A stretch of 64,000 nt of DNA from Pantoea agglomerans (GTDB lineage Bacteria > Pseudomonadota > Gammaproteobacteria > Enterobacterales > Enterobacteriaceae), in the NCBI RefSeq assembly GCF_020149765.1, contig NZ_CP083808.1, positions 463,898 through 527,897 of the forward strand, in the 5' to 3' direction. The notes beneath the pieces were generated by a model that did no database searches, was not told the DNA's origin, and saw only the letters and a list, made by a program, of their open reading frames with translations. Shown here piece by piece: positions 8,708 through 17,879 of this stretch; the stretch's first letter is position 1; every line of letters begins with the position of its first letter. Made by a program: the position numbers and the translations under genes.

Positions 8708-9066
8708 TCAGCATCTGTTAAATAAAAAGCAATTGCGCAGCGAGTTAGCTGCGCAATTGCAACTTGAGGCTATTAATAGATTTTCTTCCTTAACCTGCAG
8801 CAAACCAGCCTGTTTCTCTCGCAACCACGCTATATAAAAATCATGTTTTAATTCGGCTCTAATAGTGGCTTCTCCAGAAAAAGCTCCACCGCGGCTGAGA
8901 GGATATCCCAGCCGAGGCAACGAGCTTTCACTCATAAGTAAATACGCCAGCCGGAAAGGAAAAAAGACGGCAGTAGCCCCTTCTCTTCCTGGTATTTTGC
9001 CTGCTCGCTGTTAGTGAGTGGACGGTGAGGTAAAATCCAGAGCTGCGGTAAAAGCTGTTGCGCTAC
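8708..9066 (-). pseudogene. Possible frameshifted unknown ORF
   Basis: On the minus strand two open stretches join end to end in different frames near 8940. The upstream one includes LPQLWILPHRPLTNSEQ and LLPSFFLSGWRIYL. The downstream one runs from MSESSLPRLGYPLSRGG to the stop at 8708. Read together they look like one continuous protein of about 115 residues broken by a single-base shift. No family is recognised. The 3' end crosses a perfect hairpin, which argues that the C-terminus is not native. Low confidence. Confidence 0.22.
8729..8760. repeat. Perfect 13-bp inverted repeat
   Basis: GCAATTGCGCAGC (8729-8741) and GCTGCGCAATTGC (8748-8760) are exact complements around a six-base loop. 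It lies 30 bases past the GGDEF stop. There is an A-run before it (five A residues) and no T-run after it on the plus strand. It may act as a weak terminator in either direction or as an mRNA-protecting hairpin. Confidence 0.7.
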
Positions 9067-9093
9067 ACATTCCGCACCTGTTGCTAACCTCTG

Positions 9094-10491
9094 TCAGTTT
9101 GCCTGCCCCAGCGGCAGAAAGTTTTCGGCAAAGAGGTCAGGCTTATAGCCGGCGGCGGCAAACAGATACTCGCGAGATTCATCAACGGCTGCCCGCAGAC
9201 GCTTGCTGTTTACGCCTACGACCTTGCCGTCCTGCTTGACGATGCGTCCGCCGATCATAACGGTATGGATGTTGCTGCGCTCTGCCGCATGAACCACCGT
9301 GCCAAAGGCATTGCCGGATGGATAGAGGTTAAGATCTGCGGCGTTGATCAGAATCAGGTCCGCCTGTTTGCCCGGCGTCAGGCTGCCCACTTTGTGTTGC
9401 AGTCCAGCACAGGCAGCACCATCCACGGTCGCTGCTTTAAGGAGCTGCGCCGCCGGTAGCGTTTTCAGCGCTTGTGCGGAGCCGCAGCAGTGCTGGTGAT
9501 GCATCCCCATCGCCCGCTGCAAATAAAATGCCACGCGCATTTCCATGAACATGTCAGTGCTGTAGGACGTTTCATTATCTACGCTCAGGCCAGGGTTAAT
9601 ACCGTGACGCTGCGCAGCCTCGATGGCAAACATCCCGTTTTCAATGCCATAGTGGGCATCTGAACGCGGGCAGACGTTGACGCGAACACCCGCTTCCCGC
9701 AGGATTTTCCATCCCTCGTCAGGCAGTGCCGTGCAGTGGTTAAAAATATTGTCCGGCCCCAGCAGACCTTGCTGGTGCAGCGCCTCAAGCTCAGACGCCA
9801 TTCCATCACCAAAGAATTCAGTGACAATCGGCAGTCCCAGCCGACGTGCCTCAGCCCATAGCGCCGGTTCAAGCTGGGCCATCACCGCCAGAGAAACAAG
9901 CCCCTCCGCGTTGTTGCTGAAATACTTCTCCTGCAGACGCTGCCAGTTGCCCGGCCAGTGGCCCCGGTCCCAGTCGCCCGATACCGGTGGCCCCGAGGCG
10001 TGGAGAGCGCGAATGCCTGCATCAAGCAGAGCCTCGACGGCAGCATCAGAATGCGCCGCAGTGCGACTGTTATGGGAATTATCAATGATTGTTGTGATAC
10101 CCGCATCGATAGCGCCGAGTGCTGTCAGCAGGTTACCGATATAGATATCGCCAGGACGGTAGTATCTGGCAAAAGAGAAGTGGGTGGCGTTGCTGTAGTC
10201 GTCCAGACAGGTCGCATTAGGGTTGATGCGGCGCAGTTGACCCTCCCAGGAATGGCGGTGAGAATCCACCATCCCTGGCATCGCTATCATATTGCTGGCA
10301 TCAATAACACGGGCACCGCGATCGTCCAGATTCTCTCCCACGGCGCTAAGGGTGGATCCGCTGATAAGAATATCTCCGCGTTCAATATTGCCGATATTTT
10401 CATCCATGCTGAGTATCGTTGCATTGCGGATCAGCGTCAGAGGCGGGCTGACAGAGGGGTGATTAACAATATTTCTCTGATAGTGGGTCAT
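9094..10491 (-). CDS. Metal-dependent amidohydrolase (AtzA/TrzA/8-oxoguanine-deaminase type)
   Basis: This encodes 465 residues, starting at MTHYQRNIVNH. The frame stays open 29 codons further upstream, but that stretch runs into the regulator promoter. The family marks are PGMVDSHRHSWEGQ (HxH metal ligands, about residue 65), a conserved mid-chain His region (HNSRTAAHSD), and VDNETSYSTDM near the third metal region. The C-terminal beta-sandwich ends LTPGKQADLILINA. These enzymes deaminate or dechlorinate N-heterocycles; the substrate here cannot be told. It is divergent from a LysR gene, the usual arrangement for a regulator and its target. Confidence 0.85.
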   Translation of the reverse strand: MTHYQRNIVNHPSVSPPLTLIRNATILSMDENIGNIERGDILISGSTLSAVGENLDDRGARVIDASNMIAMPGMVDSHRHSWEGQLRRINPNATCLDDYSNATHFSFARYYRPGDIYIGNLLTALGAIDAGITTIIDNSHNSRTAAHSDAAVEALLDAGIRALHASGPPVSGDWDRGHWPGNWQRLQEKYFSNNAEGLVSLAVMAQLEPALWAEARRLGLPIVTEFFGDGMASELEALHQQGLLGPDNIFNHCTALPDEGWKILREAGVRVNVCPRSDAHYGIENGMFAIEAAQRHGINPGLSVDNETSYSTDMFMEMRVAFYLQRAMGMHHQHCCGSAQALKTLPAAQLLKAATVDGAACAGLQHKVGSLTPGKQADLILINAADLNLYPSGNAFGTVVHAAERSNIHTVMIGGRIVKQDGKVVGVNSKRLRAAVDESREYLFAAAGYKPDLFAENFLPLGQAN

Positions 10492-10621
10492 GAAAACGGT
10501 CTCTTTTCGGTTTAAAAGCAGGACGATATGACATTCAATTAGCCGTAAAAAGTGGCCTAATACGTTTTCATAATTCAAAATATACGAACAATTGGCGCTG
10601 ACTTCAGGCAGGAAGAAAAAG

Positions 10622-11512
10622 GTGGATCGTATTCAGGCAATGCAGGTCTTTGTTCGGGTGGCTGAAGCCGGAAGCTTTGTGCGCGCGGCAGAAACACTGT
10701 CGTTACCCTCTTCAACGGTAACCAGCACGGTTAAAAATCTGGAAAAATACCTGCAGGTGCGCCTGCTTAACCGGACGACAAGGCGGGTGAGCCTTACGCC
10801 CGAAGGCGCACACTATCTTTCACAGTGCCGTGAAATTCTGGCATTAATTGAACAGAGTGAATTCAGCCTGACGGATTCAGTTAAACGACCTCAGGGACGT
10901 CTGCGCATTGATATGCCCGCCGGGATTGCTCACTTCATCGTTATGCCCCACCTGAAAGATTTTTACCGCCTTTATCCCGATATTTATCTGGCAATCGGAG
11001 TAAGCGATCGTCAGGTCGATCTCATTCAGGAGGGCGTGGACTGTGTCATCAGAACCGGGGCATTAACAGACTCAACGCTGGTTGCCCGTCCTCTGGGTGC
11101 CTTTCGCTGGGTGACCTGCGCCTCCCCTGCCTATCTCAGAGACTATGGCGTGCCCAAAACGCCTGCTGAGTTATCAGAGCATCGGGCAATCCACTATTTT
11201 TCCGGCGCGACCCGACGTTCAAATGAACTGCGTTTTGCCCAGGGTGATGAGATGCTCTCCGTTGCGGTGGATGGTCATGCGGCCGTTAACGAAACCGGAC
11301 TCTATATTAAAATGTGCCTTGAGGGTTTTGGGCTGGCACAGCTTGCTGAAAATGTGGTTTCTGAGCATCTTCAGGAGGGGCGGCTGGTCGAGGTGATGGC
11401 AGACTGGCAGCCCCCTTCGGTACCCGTCACATTACTCTATCCACATCAGCGTTTTCTTTCGCCCGCTGTGCGCGCGTTTGCTGACTGGATTGCCGGGGTT
11501 ATCAAAGTTTGA
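10622..11512 (+). CDS. LysR-family regulator of the adjacent amidohydrolase
   Basis: This encodes 296 residues from the GTG at 10622. The start is set by the upstream AGGAAG and by the canonical beginning DRIQAMQVFVRVAEAGSFV; a TTG 10 codons earlier has no ribosome site. Residues 1-60 are the winged helix (SLPSSTVTSTVKNLEKYLQ, then LNRTTRRVSLTPEG). The rest is the two-lobe effector domain of the CrgA/DmlR-like group. It points away from the amidohydrolase across a 130-base spacer and very likely controls it. The nearby beta-lactamase gene is not expected to be its target, because it does not resemble AmpR. Confidence 0.9.
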   Translation: MDRIQAMQVFVRVAEAGSFVRAAETLSLPSSTVTSTVKNLEKYLQVRLLNRTTRRVSLTPEGAHYLSQCREILALIEQSEFSLTDSVKRPQGRLRIDMPAGIAHFIVMPHLKDFYRLYPDIYLAIGVSDRQVDLIQEGVDCVIRTGALTDSTLVARPLGAFRWVTCASPAYLRDYGVPKTPAELSEHRAIHYFSGATRRSNELRFAQGDEMLSVAVDGHAAVNETGLYIKMCLEGFGLAQLAENVVSEHLQEGRLVEVMADWQPPSVPVTLLYPHQRFLSPAVRAFADWIAGVIKV

Positions 11513-11787
11513 GCATGCTGTTTTAGGTGTCTGCTGATCAAAGCAGCCCGCCATTTGTGGCTGCATAGTAAAACAGACTCAATATGAGACATTGCCCGTT
11601 TAGGGGGATGGGGGAGCGGTTTCATTTTTTTACTACAGATAATCCCGGACAGGTCTGGATCACGCCTGCCCTGTGAGTTTATAGGCCTGCTGCTGCAAAT
11701 ATAATTGATTGCGACATGTAATAAAAATGTGCAACAGTCATCCCGCCAACTCACAGACAGCCATTTATATACTGGGATGTAAGCAAT
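11513..11787. other. Spacer carrying the ampC promoter region
   Basis: No gene is visible. The 3' half is AT-rich and should hold the promoter of the beta-lactamase gene. No divergent ampR is present here. Confidence 0.4.
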
Positions 11788-12951
11788 ATGAAAAAGACTA
11801 TTTACGCCTGCTTGCTTTGGTTTTCTCTGCCAGTGGCGTTCACCTCTTATGCATCGCAACCTTCGCTGTCTGAAGTGCAGGTTAAAGAGATTGTCGACAA
11901 AAACATTCGCCCACTGATGGAAAAAGAGAGCATCCCAGGTATGGCAGTGGGAATTATTTACAATGGCCAGGCGCAGACCTATAGCTACGGTCTTGCAGAC
12001 ACAAAAGCGCAGGTTCCTGTTAGCGAAAGAACGCTATTCGAGTTGGGCTCTGTCAGTAAAACCTTCACCGGCCTGGCCGCCGGATATGCTCTGACGGAAG
12101 GCCTGATTGATCTGCGAGATTCGGTGCGCAAATACTGGCCTGAACTGCCGGCCGCTAGCTGGGATAACATCCAGATGCTTAACCTCGCCACCTATACCGC
12201 AGGCGGCTTGCCTCTTCAGCTACCCGGCTCGGTCAGCGACGAAAACGCGCTGAAAATTTATTATCAGACGTGGAAACCTCAGAGCCCGCCCGGAACAGTC
12301 AGGCAGTATTCCAATGCCAGTATCGGTTTATTCGGCCATCTTATGGTCAAAAAGAGCGGGCTGACGCTTGAACAGTTTTTGACCAGAAACATCCTTAAGC
12401 CCCTGCGTCTGCAGCACACCTGGATTAACGTTCCTGAGTCTGCGCAAAAAGATTATGCATGGGGATACAGGAACGGGGAGCCTGTAAGGGTTTCGCCAGC
12501 GATGCTGGATGCTGAGGCCTATGGCGTAAAGTCAACGGTAAAGGACATGGTAACTTACATGATGGCCAATATGCATCCGGAAAAGTTAGCCGGTATGCCT
12601 GTGCTGACCCAGGCCATAGCGAAGGCCCAGGCGCGTTATTTTCTGACCGACGGCATGTATCAGGGGCTTGGATTTGAAATGTACAACTGGCCAGCAGATC
12701 CTCAAAATATTATCGCCGGAAGTCATAATACGGTTGCCCTCAAGCCGCATGACACGCAGGAAATTAATCCTCCTCAACCAATGTTATCTTCTTCCTGGGT
12801 ACATAAAACTGGCTCTACCAATGGCTTTGGCGCTTATATCGCCTTTATACCGAGCAAAGATGTTGGGATCGTCATGCTGGCTAATAAAAGCTATCCCAAT
12901 CCAGCCCGCGTAGAGACCGCCTTTAAGATTATCAATAGCTTAATTAAATAA
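11788..12951 (+). CDS. ampC: Class C beta-lactamase (AmpC type)
   Basis: This encodes 387 residues, the normal AmpC length, with a signal peptide ending at SYA-S. The three active-site boxes are intact: the Ser88 nucleophile in GSVSKTFTG, Tyr174-Ser-Asn in RQYSNASIG, and Lys340-Thr-Gly in VHKTGSTNGFG. The order and spacing (64/150/315 in standard numbering) are those of class C enzymes, which hydrolyse cephalosporins in the periplasm. The LysR gene upstream is co-oriented and is not AmpR, so classical AmpR induction from a divergent neighbour is absent. It could instead be a DD-carboxypeptidase/esterase of the same fold, but the YSN and KTG context favours a lactamase. Confidence 0.92.
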   Translation: MKKTIYACLLWFSLPVAFTSYASQPSLSEVQVKEIVDKNIRPLMEKESIPGMAVGIIYNGQAQTYSYGLADTKAQVPVSERTLFELGSVSKTFTGLAAGYALTEGLIDLRDSVRKYWPELPAASWDNIQMLNLATYTAGGLPLQLPGSVSDENALKIYYQTWKPQSPPGTVRQYSNASIGLFGHLMVKKSGLTLEQFLTRNILKPLRLQHTWINVPESAQKDYAWGYRNGEPVRVSPAMLDAEAYGVKSTVKDMVTYMMANMHPEKLAGMPVLTQAIAKAQARYFLTDGMYQGLGFEMYNWPADPQNIIAGSHNTVALKPHDTQEINPPQPMLSSSWVHKTGSTNGFGAYIAFIPSKDVGIVMLANKSYPNPARVETAFKIINSLIK

Positions 12952-13057
12952 AACACATTATGGTTAGCCAAACCCTGTTTGTTAAAAAATTCTGCGTAGA
13001 GCTTTGCCTGCTCTCTGTTAAATAAAATTTTCTTTCAAAGGGAATTTTTTAAGTGCA

Positions 13058-13098
13058 GTAAAAAAACTAACGTCCGCTTTTCGCTCTAAGCGGACGTT
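13058..13098 (-). terminator. Terminator facing the small membrane gene
   Basis: AACGTCCGCTT (13069-13079) pairs perfectly with AAGCGGACGTT (13088-13098). The T-run is on the minus strand (the plus strand shows AAAAAA at 13061-13066), so it stops leftward transcription from the small gene at 13175-13366. Confidence 0.8.
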
Positions 13099-13174
13099 GT
13101 CCTGCGTGACTGTCTGCTTTGTGCCCGTTGCGGAGATGCATGATTTCCTCTTCGGTCACCTGAAGTCAGGTCAG

Positions 13175-13366
13175 TTATCCTCTTTTAGAAACTATTTTTC
13201 TGGCTACCACGTTCGATATTATTACTGCTGCAGCAACTGTTAACGAAATGGACCAGGAAGGATGTAAAGCGTAGAAATGACTTTTCGAAATGAGTTTAAC
13301 AACTGCAGCGGTAATCGCGACGCACAAAAACAAGGTCAGTATCTTCTCTTGAATTACTGATTTCAT
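13175..13366 (-). CDS. Small two-helix membrane protein, unknown function
   Basis: This encodes 63 residues from MKSVIQEKILTLFLCVAI. The frame is open for 32 more codons, but this start has GAGGG eight bases before it. Two hydrophobic segments (about 8-24 and 36-54) are separated by a short basic/aromatic loop, and the end is basic (RKIVSKRG). It has its own terminator. No family is recognised. Confidence 0.55.
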   Translation of the reverse strand: MKSVIQEKILTLFLCVAITAAVVKLISKSHFYALHPSWSISLTVAAAVIISNVVARKIVSKRG

Positions 13367-13462
13367 AATCAGGCCCTCATGCTTGCACAAATAGTAATAA
13401 CAAAAAGTGTTTATAAAAAGAGCATCGAGTTGAAAAATGGCTTCTTTTCGCAAAAAACGCAT

Positions 13463-14040
13463 TCAAAATGTAAATGAAAGATACTTAAGGACAATGTTTT
13501 GCAGGGTGCTTTTAACGGCGCCTTATTGCTCAATGACAGCGTCGCCTGCCACCCCGCCCCTGCATAGCAGGAGACTATCGGGGTATTTTTGTCGTGATAA
13601 TGCCGACAGAGGTATCGGTGGCTACAGCTTCTCGCCGTTGAACGAAACGTACGGGTGCATGTATTGGCCTCTCTGGCTTTACAGGGAAAACCCATGCCAT
13701 TCGCCATACTCAACAGAGCAGGTTTACGTTCTGCCGGGTAACGATTTGCTGACCCACTATTCGCTGTGAACCTGGCTGCAACGGCTGGATGAATGATTAG
13801 ACGTTTTTAGCGCTTTCGCCGCCATAACAATATCAGGAGCTGTGATTGCATGGATGACGGACGTCACGCTTAACCTGAGGACGGGAAGGAGTGGCCAGTG
13901 TCTGAATGCCGTTCAGCTGCGGGCTGATCAGCTCGTTTCTCACGGCGATACTGGTTTACATTGAGGCATCGACATATTGCTCAGGCGACCTGTTACAGAT
14001 TACCGCCTGATAAGGTCACTGCCTTGACATCAGTGAAAGA
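13463..14040. other. Stretch with no convincing gene
   Basis: Several short frames overlap on both strands, but none has a ribosome site, domain or recognisable similarity. It may be decayed coding sequence. Confidence 0.4.
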
Positions 14041-14061
14041 AAAAACCCGCTTTCGCGGGTT
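14041..14061 (-). terminator. Terminator of the small Cys-rich secreted protein
   Basis: On the minus strand AACCCGC, loop GAAA, GCGGGTT is followed by TTTT. It lies just past the stop of the gene at 14065. Confidence 0.85.
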
Positions 14062-14064
14062 CAG

Positions 14065-14361
14065 TTATGTATCATTATTTTTGCGCCATTCATCAACCAT
14101 CTCCTTCGAAACCTCTTTCTTATAGCAAATAGGGGCATAGCCACCCTGCTTACTCCACGCGCTTCTTCTGCCACAACTACTACCGTTGCGCGCTGAGTTA
14201 AAAGGACAGGCACACACACCCGGGTAGGATGCAATCGAATCTTCGATGATGAGCTGGCGAATGTGATCGTCGGACTGACGTGTGGATTTAGCGTCAGAAG
14301 CGTCAATCCAGAGTAAACTCACGGCCATAACCAGTGAAACAGCAATGGTACGAATATCCAT
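14065..14361 (-). CDS. Small secreted cysteine-containing protein
   Basis: This encodes 98 residues with a strong ribosome site (AGGAGGG, six bases before the ATG) and its own terminator. A signal peptide (MDIRTIAVSLVMAVSLL) is followed by a short domain containing YPGVCACPFNSARNGSSCG and GGYAPICYKK, with four cysteines likely forming two disulfides. Similar CPCPYN/R-NG-CG/GGY-P-CY proteins are widespread in proteobacteria as uncharacterised small periplasmic proteins (from memory). No function is known to me. Confidence 0.75.
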   Translation of the reverse strand: MDIRTIAVSLVMAVSLLWIDASDAKSTRQSDDHIRQLIIEDSIASYPGVCACPFNSARNGSSCGRRSAWSKQGGYAPICYKKEVSKEMVDEWRKNNDT

Positions 14362-14410
14362 AACACCCTCCTGATGATAAGAAGGTTAAATTAATTCATC
14401 GCAGCATTAC

Positions 14411-14711
14411 TCAATCGCGCGAAAAAGAATCAATAAGTGTTCTTAATTCGAACAGCTGAAGGTGGGGATGAGGTATTTTCCTCTGGCGTGGAATAATCAC
14501 GGCGGCCTCTGTCGGGTAATGCACATGACCTGAATTGCGCCCGGAACATTTGTCATGCCGACAACAGCCTTCAGAATTCTAAGATTTGGCGAAGCTCAAA
14601 GCGTTCATTGAGGTTCAGGTAGCCAGACCCGGCGTCCTCGCCACAATAAACGCCACCTTGATTTCCATGTCCGCTGTACGAATAAAAGAGTCCATGCGCT
14701 GCGTATTTTGA
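14411..14711 (-). pseudogene. Decayed caspase/CHAT-like (clan CD) peptidase fragment
   Basis: A 46-codon minus-strand piece (14571-14711) reads HGLFYSYSGHGNQGG then GEDAGSGYLNLNE. The Y-S-G-H-G box with aromatic residues before it is the catalytic His motif of caspase-like and CHAT peptidases. After a stop and a frame change, the next piece (14411 to about 14572) begins GCCRHDKCSG, in the place where such enzymes carry their Cys box. Upstream and downstream parts are missing. I infer a dead peptidase gene; the match is short and rests on motif order only. Confidence 0.35.
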
Positions 14712-14961
14712 TTACTTACTCTTACGCCCCCGGGTTGTGCAGCGCCTGACAGCAACCCCAGCAAAACACTCAACATCTCATGCAACTATGCGAATCACTT
14801 TTGTCACGGAAAAATATCTGGTTCGCCCTCGTTGTAAACATAAGTAAGAAGAGGTTCATACCAACCAGTTTCCACTAGTGTTGATATAGATAGCTCACTT
14901 ATGTCTGGAAGATCGCTGTTCTTTATCTCTATGCCGCCTGTCTGACTGTGAGGAGTAAAGG

Positions 14962-15429
14962 ATGCCTGTAAAAAATCTGCTGCCAAAACAACCATATCCG
15001 TCTCGTAACTCTGCCATTGCTTCAGGCATACTGGTGCTGTCGCTGCTATTCTGCAGTTCTGCCCTGACGGCAGGAACACCGATGTTCAATTCTCTGCCCC
15101 CTGAAACCGCCAGCCTTGAACAGTATCAGTGGCATAATCGCCCCGTTATTGTCTTTGCCCCATCTGAAAAAGATGCTGACTATATCAGGCAAATGGCCAT
15201 ACTGGAGAAAAGCAAAGCTGACTTAGCGGATCGCGATATCATCGTGTTGAGCGATACCACGCCTGCTGCCGGTGGCCAGCTCCGTTCGCAATTTAAACCC
15301 GACGGTTTTGAAGTGGTACTGGTGGGTAAAGATGGAGGGGTAAAAGTTCGTCAAACAACCCCGCTGTCTTCAGAAGAATTGCTCTCTACTATAGACAGGA
15401 TGCCAATGCGTAAGGCTGATCTGCGTTAG
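14962..15429 (+). CDS. DUF4174-type periplasmic protein
   Basis: This encodes 155 residues, with GAGGAG and AAAGG before the ATG. An N-terminal hydrophobic segment (about 20-37) looks like a signal peptide or anchor. The mature part has RPVIVFAPSEKDADY near its start and LADRDIIVLSD, then PDGFEVVLVGKDGGVKVR. This thioredoxin-fold-like layout (beta strand, D-R-D, later V-G-K-D-G) is what I know as DUF4174. It lacks a CXXC pair, so redox activity is not implied. It stands alone between the decayed peptidase and mqo. Confidence 0.75.
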   Translation: MPVKNLLPKQPYPSRNSAIASGILVLSLLFCSSALTAGTPMFNSLPPETASLEQYQWHNRPVIVFAPSEKDADYIRQMAILEKSKADLADRDIIVLSDTTPAAGGQLRSQFKPDGFEVVLVGKDGGVKVRQTTPLSSEELLSTIDRMPMRKADLR

Positions 15430-15670
15430 TATTTTATATTACGCGGCAAGAGTATTGAACGCTGTTTATCAGACACAGGTTAATTATCATTTAATAAACC
15501 CATTAGCATCACGCCTTTTTATAGAAAGAGTAATGGCTAAATAACACACTAATCAGCTTGTATGGATTTTACTAAGTCACAAAATGGTAAGTATTGATGT
15601 CTGACTCTTAAAAATAAAACTCAGATTACGTCACAGAGTGGCAATCTGATCGTGCAGCAACATAATAATA

Positions 15671-15700
15671 AAAGCCCCTGAGGAGAACCTCAGGGGCTTT
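15671..15700. terminator. Strong hairpin terminator at the end of mqo
   Basis: AAAGCCCCTGAGG (15671-15683) and CCTCAGGGGCTTT (15688-15700) are perfect complements around AGAA. On the minus strand the stem is followed by TTATTATT, so it mainly serves mqo. Confidence 0.88.
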
Positions 15701-15717
15701 GTTATCATCCGGAAGGA

Positions 15718-17373
15718 TTAAAGCGCCATATCGTGCTGACTTTCAGCGGCTGCTTTTGGCTTCTGCGGTTGAGCCTGAGGAGAAGCCTGAGCGTCCTTCA
15801 TCTGGATCACTGGCGGTTTTACCAGCTGCAGCGTTGCCGCCGTTTCATCCCAAACCTGCTGGGTTAGCGCAACGTTGCCGTTCAGTTTCTGTCCATAGCT
15901 AGGCACGATACCACGGATCTTGCTCTGCCACTCCGCCGACTTGAATTGCTCAGGGAACAACTCTTTCATCACGTTGATAGAGATAGGCGCTGCAGTAGAT
16001 GCGCCCGGAGAAGCACCCAGCAGCGCAGCCAGGGTTTTCTGTTTATCGGTAACGATTTCAGTTCCCAGCTTAAGTACGCCGCCTTTTTCAGCATCCTTTT
16101 TGATGATCTGTACGCGCTGACCTGCCTGAATAAGTTTCCAGTCCTCTTTACGTGCGGACGGATAATACTCTTTCAGCGCCTCAAATCGATCTTCGTCACT
16201 TAACATCACCTGACCAATCAGGTATTTCACCAGGTCAAAGTTATCAAGGCCTACGTCAGTCATAGGACCCACGTTTTTGGTCGTAGTAGTACTTAAGAGA
16301 TCGAGGAAAGATCCGTTTTTAAGGAACTTGGTCGAGAAGGTAGCAAAGGGTCCAAACAGTACGACACGTTTACCATCCAGGAAACGCGCATCCAGATGGG
16401 GAACCGACATCGGTGGCGCACCCACTGAAGCCTGCCCATAAACTTTCTCTGCGTGTTGACGGGCAATCTCCTGATTTTCAGTTACCAGGAACGAGCCGCC
16501 GACAGGGAAACCTGCATAATTCTCAGCTTCCGGGATCCCGGTTTCCTGCAACAGTTTCAGGGCCCCACCGCCTGCGCCGATAAAGACATATTTAGCATCT
16601 ACAGCGTGTTCTTTACCGCTTTTCACGTCGGTGATCGTAACGTGCCAGGAGTTATCGCTGTTACGCTTAAAGCCCGTAACTTCAGATGAGGTTTCCAGCT
16701 TGAAGTTATCGTCTTTTTTCAGGCTGCCAATCAGCTGGCGTGTAATTTCGCCATAGTTCACATCGGTGCCGACCGGCGTCCAGGTTGCAGCAACTTTCTG
16801 CTGCGGATCGCGCCCGGCAATAATCAGAGGAGCCCATTGCTTGATCTGATTCTGATCGGTAGAGAACTTCATCCCCTGGAACAATGTGGTTTGCTGCAGA
16901 GCATTATAACGTTTGGTCAGGTATTCAACGTTCTTGTCACCCCATACAAAGCTCATATGTGGCGTAGAGTTGATAAAAGAGTGTGGGTCGTTTAATACGC
17001 CACGCTTCACCTGTGATGACCAAAACTGGCGCGAAATCATAAAGGCTTCATTGATTTCAAGCGCTTTAGAAACATCAATCGAACCGTCTGGACGTTCCGG
17101 CGTGTAGTTCAGCTCCATATTGGCTGAGTGACCCGTACCGGCGTTGTTCCAGCCATTGGATGATTCGAGCGCAACACCATCCAGCTTTTCGACCATGAGT
17201 TGTTTCCAGTCAGGCTGGAGCTCTTGCAGTAACGTGCCCATTGAGGCACTCATGATACCGCCGCCAATCAGAAGTACGTCTGTTTTTTCGTTAGTCTCTT
17301 CAGCGTGTGCGACTGAACCCACTAACAGTGCGATAAGAGATAACGCAGGGAAAATCTTGTTTTGTTGCAGCAT
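15718..17373 (-). CDS. mqo: Malate:quinone oxidoreductase
   Basis: This encodes 551 residues. It oxidises malate to oxaloacetate and passes electrons to quinone as an FAD enzyme at the membrane. It has a cleavable-looking leader ([20 protein letters not shown]), as in other enterobacterial Mqo, followed by the Rossmann motif [15 protein letters not shown] and the family stretch [28 protein letters not shown] and [10 protein letters not shown] segments follow. The C-terminus is a Gln/Pro/Ala-rich tail ([13 protein letters not shown]). The length is normal for the family. It is monocistronic, with its own terminator and a long AT-rich upstream region. Confidence 0.95.
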   Translation of the reverse strand: MLQQNKIFPALSLIALLVGSVAHAEETNEKTDVLLIGGGIMSASMGTLLQELQPDWKQLMVEKLDGVALESSNGWNNAGTGHSANMELNYTPERPDGSIDVSKALEINEAFMISRQFWSSQVKRGVLNDPHSFINSTPHMSFVWGDKNVEYLTKRYNALQQTTLFQGMKFSTDQNQIKQWAPLIIAGRDPQQKVAATWTPVGTDVNYGEITRQLIGSLKKDDNFKLETSSEVTGFKRNSDNSWHVTITDVKSGKEHAVDAKYVFIGAGGGALKLLQETGIPEAENYAGFPVGGSFLVTENQEIARQHAEKVYGQASVGAPPMSVPHLDARFLDGKRVVLFGPFATFSTKFLKNGSFLDLLSTTTTKNVGPMTDVGLDNFDLVKYLIGQVMLSDEDRFEALKEYYPSARKEDWKLIQAGQRVQIIKKDAEKGGVLKLGTEIVTDKQKTLAALLGASPGASTAAPISINVMKELFPEQFKSAEWQSKIRGIVPSYGQKLNGNVALTQQVWDETAATLQLVKPPVIQMKDAQASPQAQPQKPKAAAESQHDMAL

Positions 17374-17879
17374 TATAATTAGTACTATTGAGGATTAATG
17401 AGTGAACCAAGATTTTAACTTACTCACATTAACTTTTAAACACTCTTATAAACTACAGGAACAAAAATTTGACAATCTTTAATTTTAAAACTAAATAAAT
17501 CAGTTTTTAATTAAAAAAACCGACTTTATATTACCCAATATTGCTATCTGCTGCTGCAGCAAAAAAACCAGCCTGTCCGGAATCCAGAAAAAACAACAAG
17601 CTGGGTTAGCACTACGATTTCCTTAGCAAAGAAAAGATAATTTAAATTAACACCCATACTAAAAATTATTATTTCATTGCAACTGACACTTTACGTCTGC
17701 ATTATGTTGGGAACGGGCTTCTTTTATTAAGTCAGTAATAATATAGCTAAAATATAGCGCCCTGAATAAAGTTTTATTTAAAATAAATGACTATGTGCAA
17801 TCAACTGCCTGCTACCATATTAAATTCAGACTTATAACGAGCTAGTCAATAAACTAACCAAAGCTGCTTAAGCAATAAA
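17374..17879. other. Long AT-rich spacer upstream of mqo
   Basis: About 500 bases with no gene, rich in A/T runs. It holds the mqo promoter and probably binding sites for global regulators. I cannot name specific sites. Confidence 0.5.

Noticed and set aside
10622..11512. LysR gene as AmpR for the nearby beta-lactamase
   Set aside because: The N-terminus is of the CrgA/DmlR kind, the gene is co-oriented with and 275 bases away from ampC, and it is divergent from the amidohydrolase instead.
13437..13769. 110-codon plus-strand frame with many Cys/Trp/Tyr
   Set aside because: No ribosome site, no domain, and an equally long frame on the other strand; listed only as an unclear stretch.
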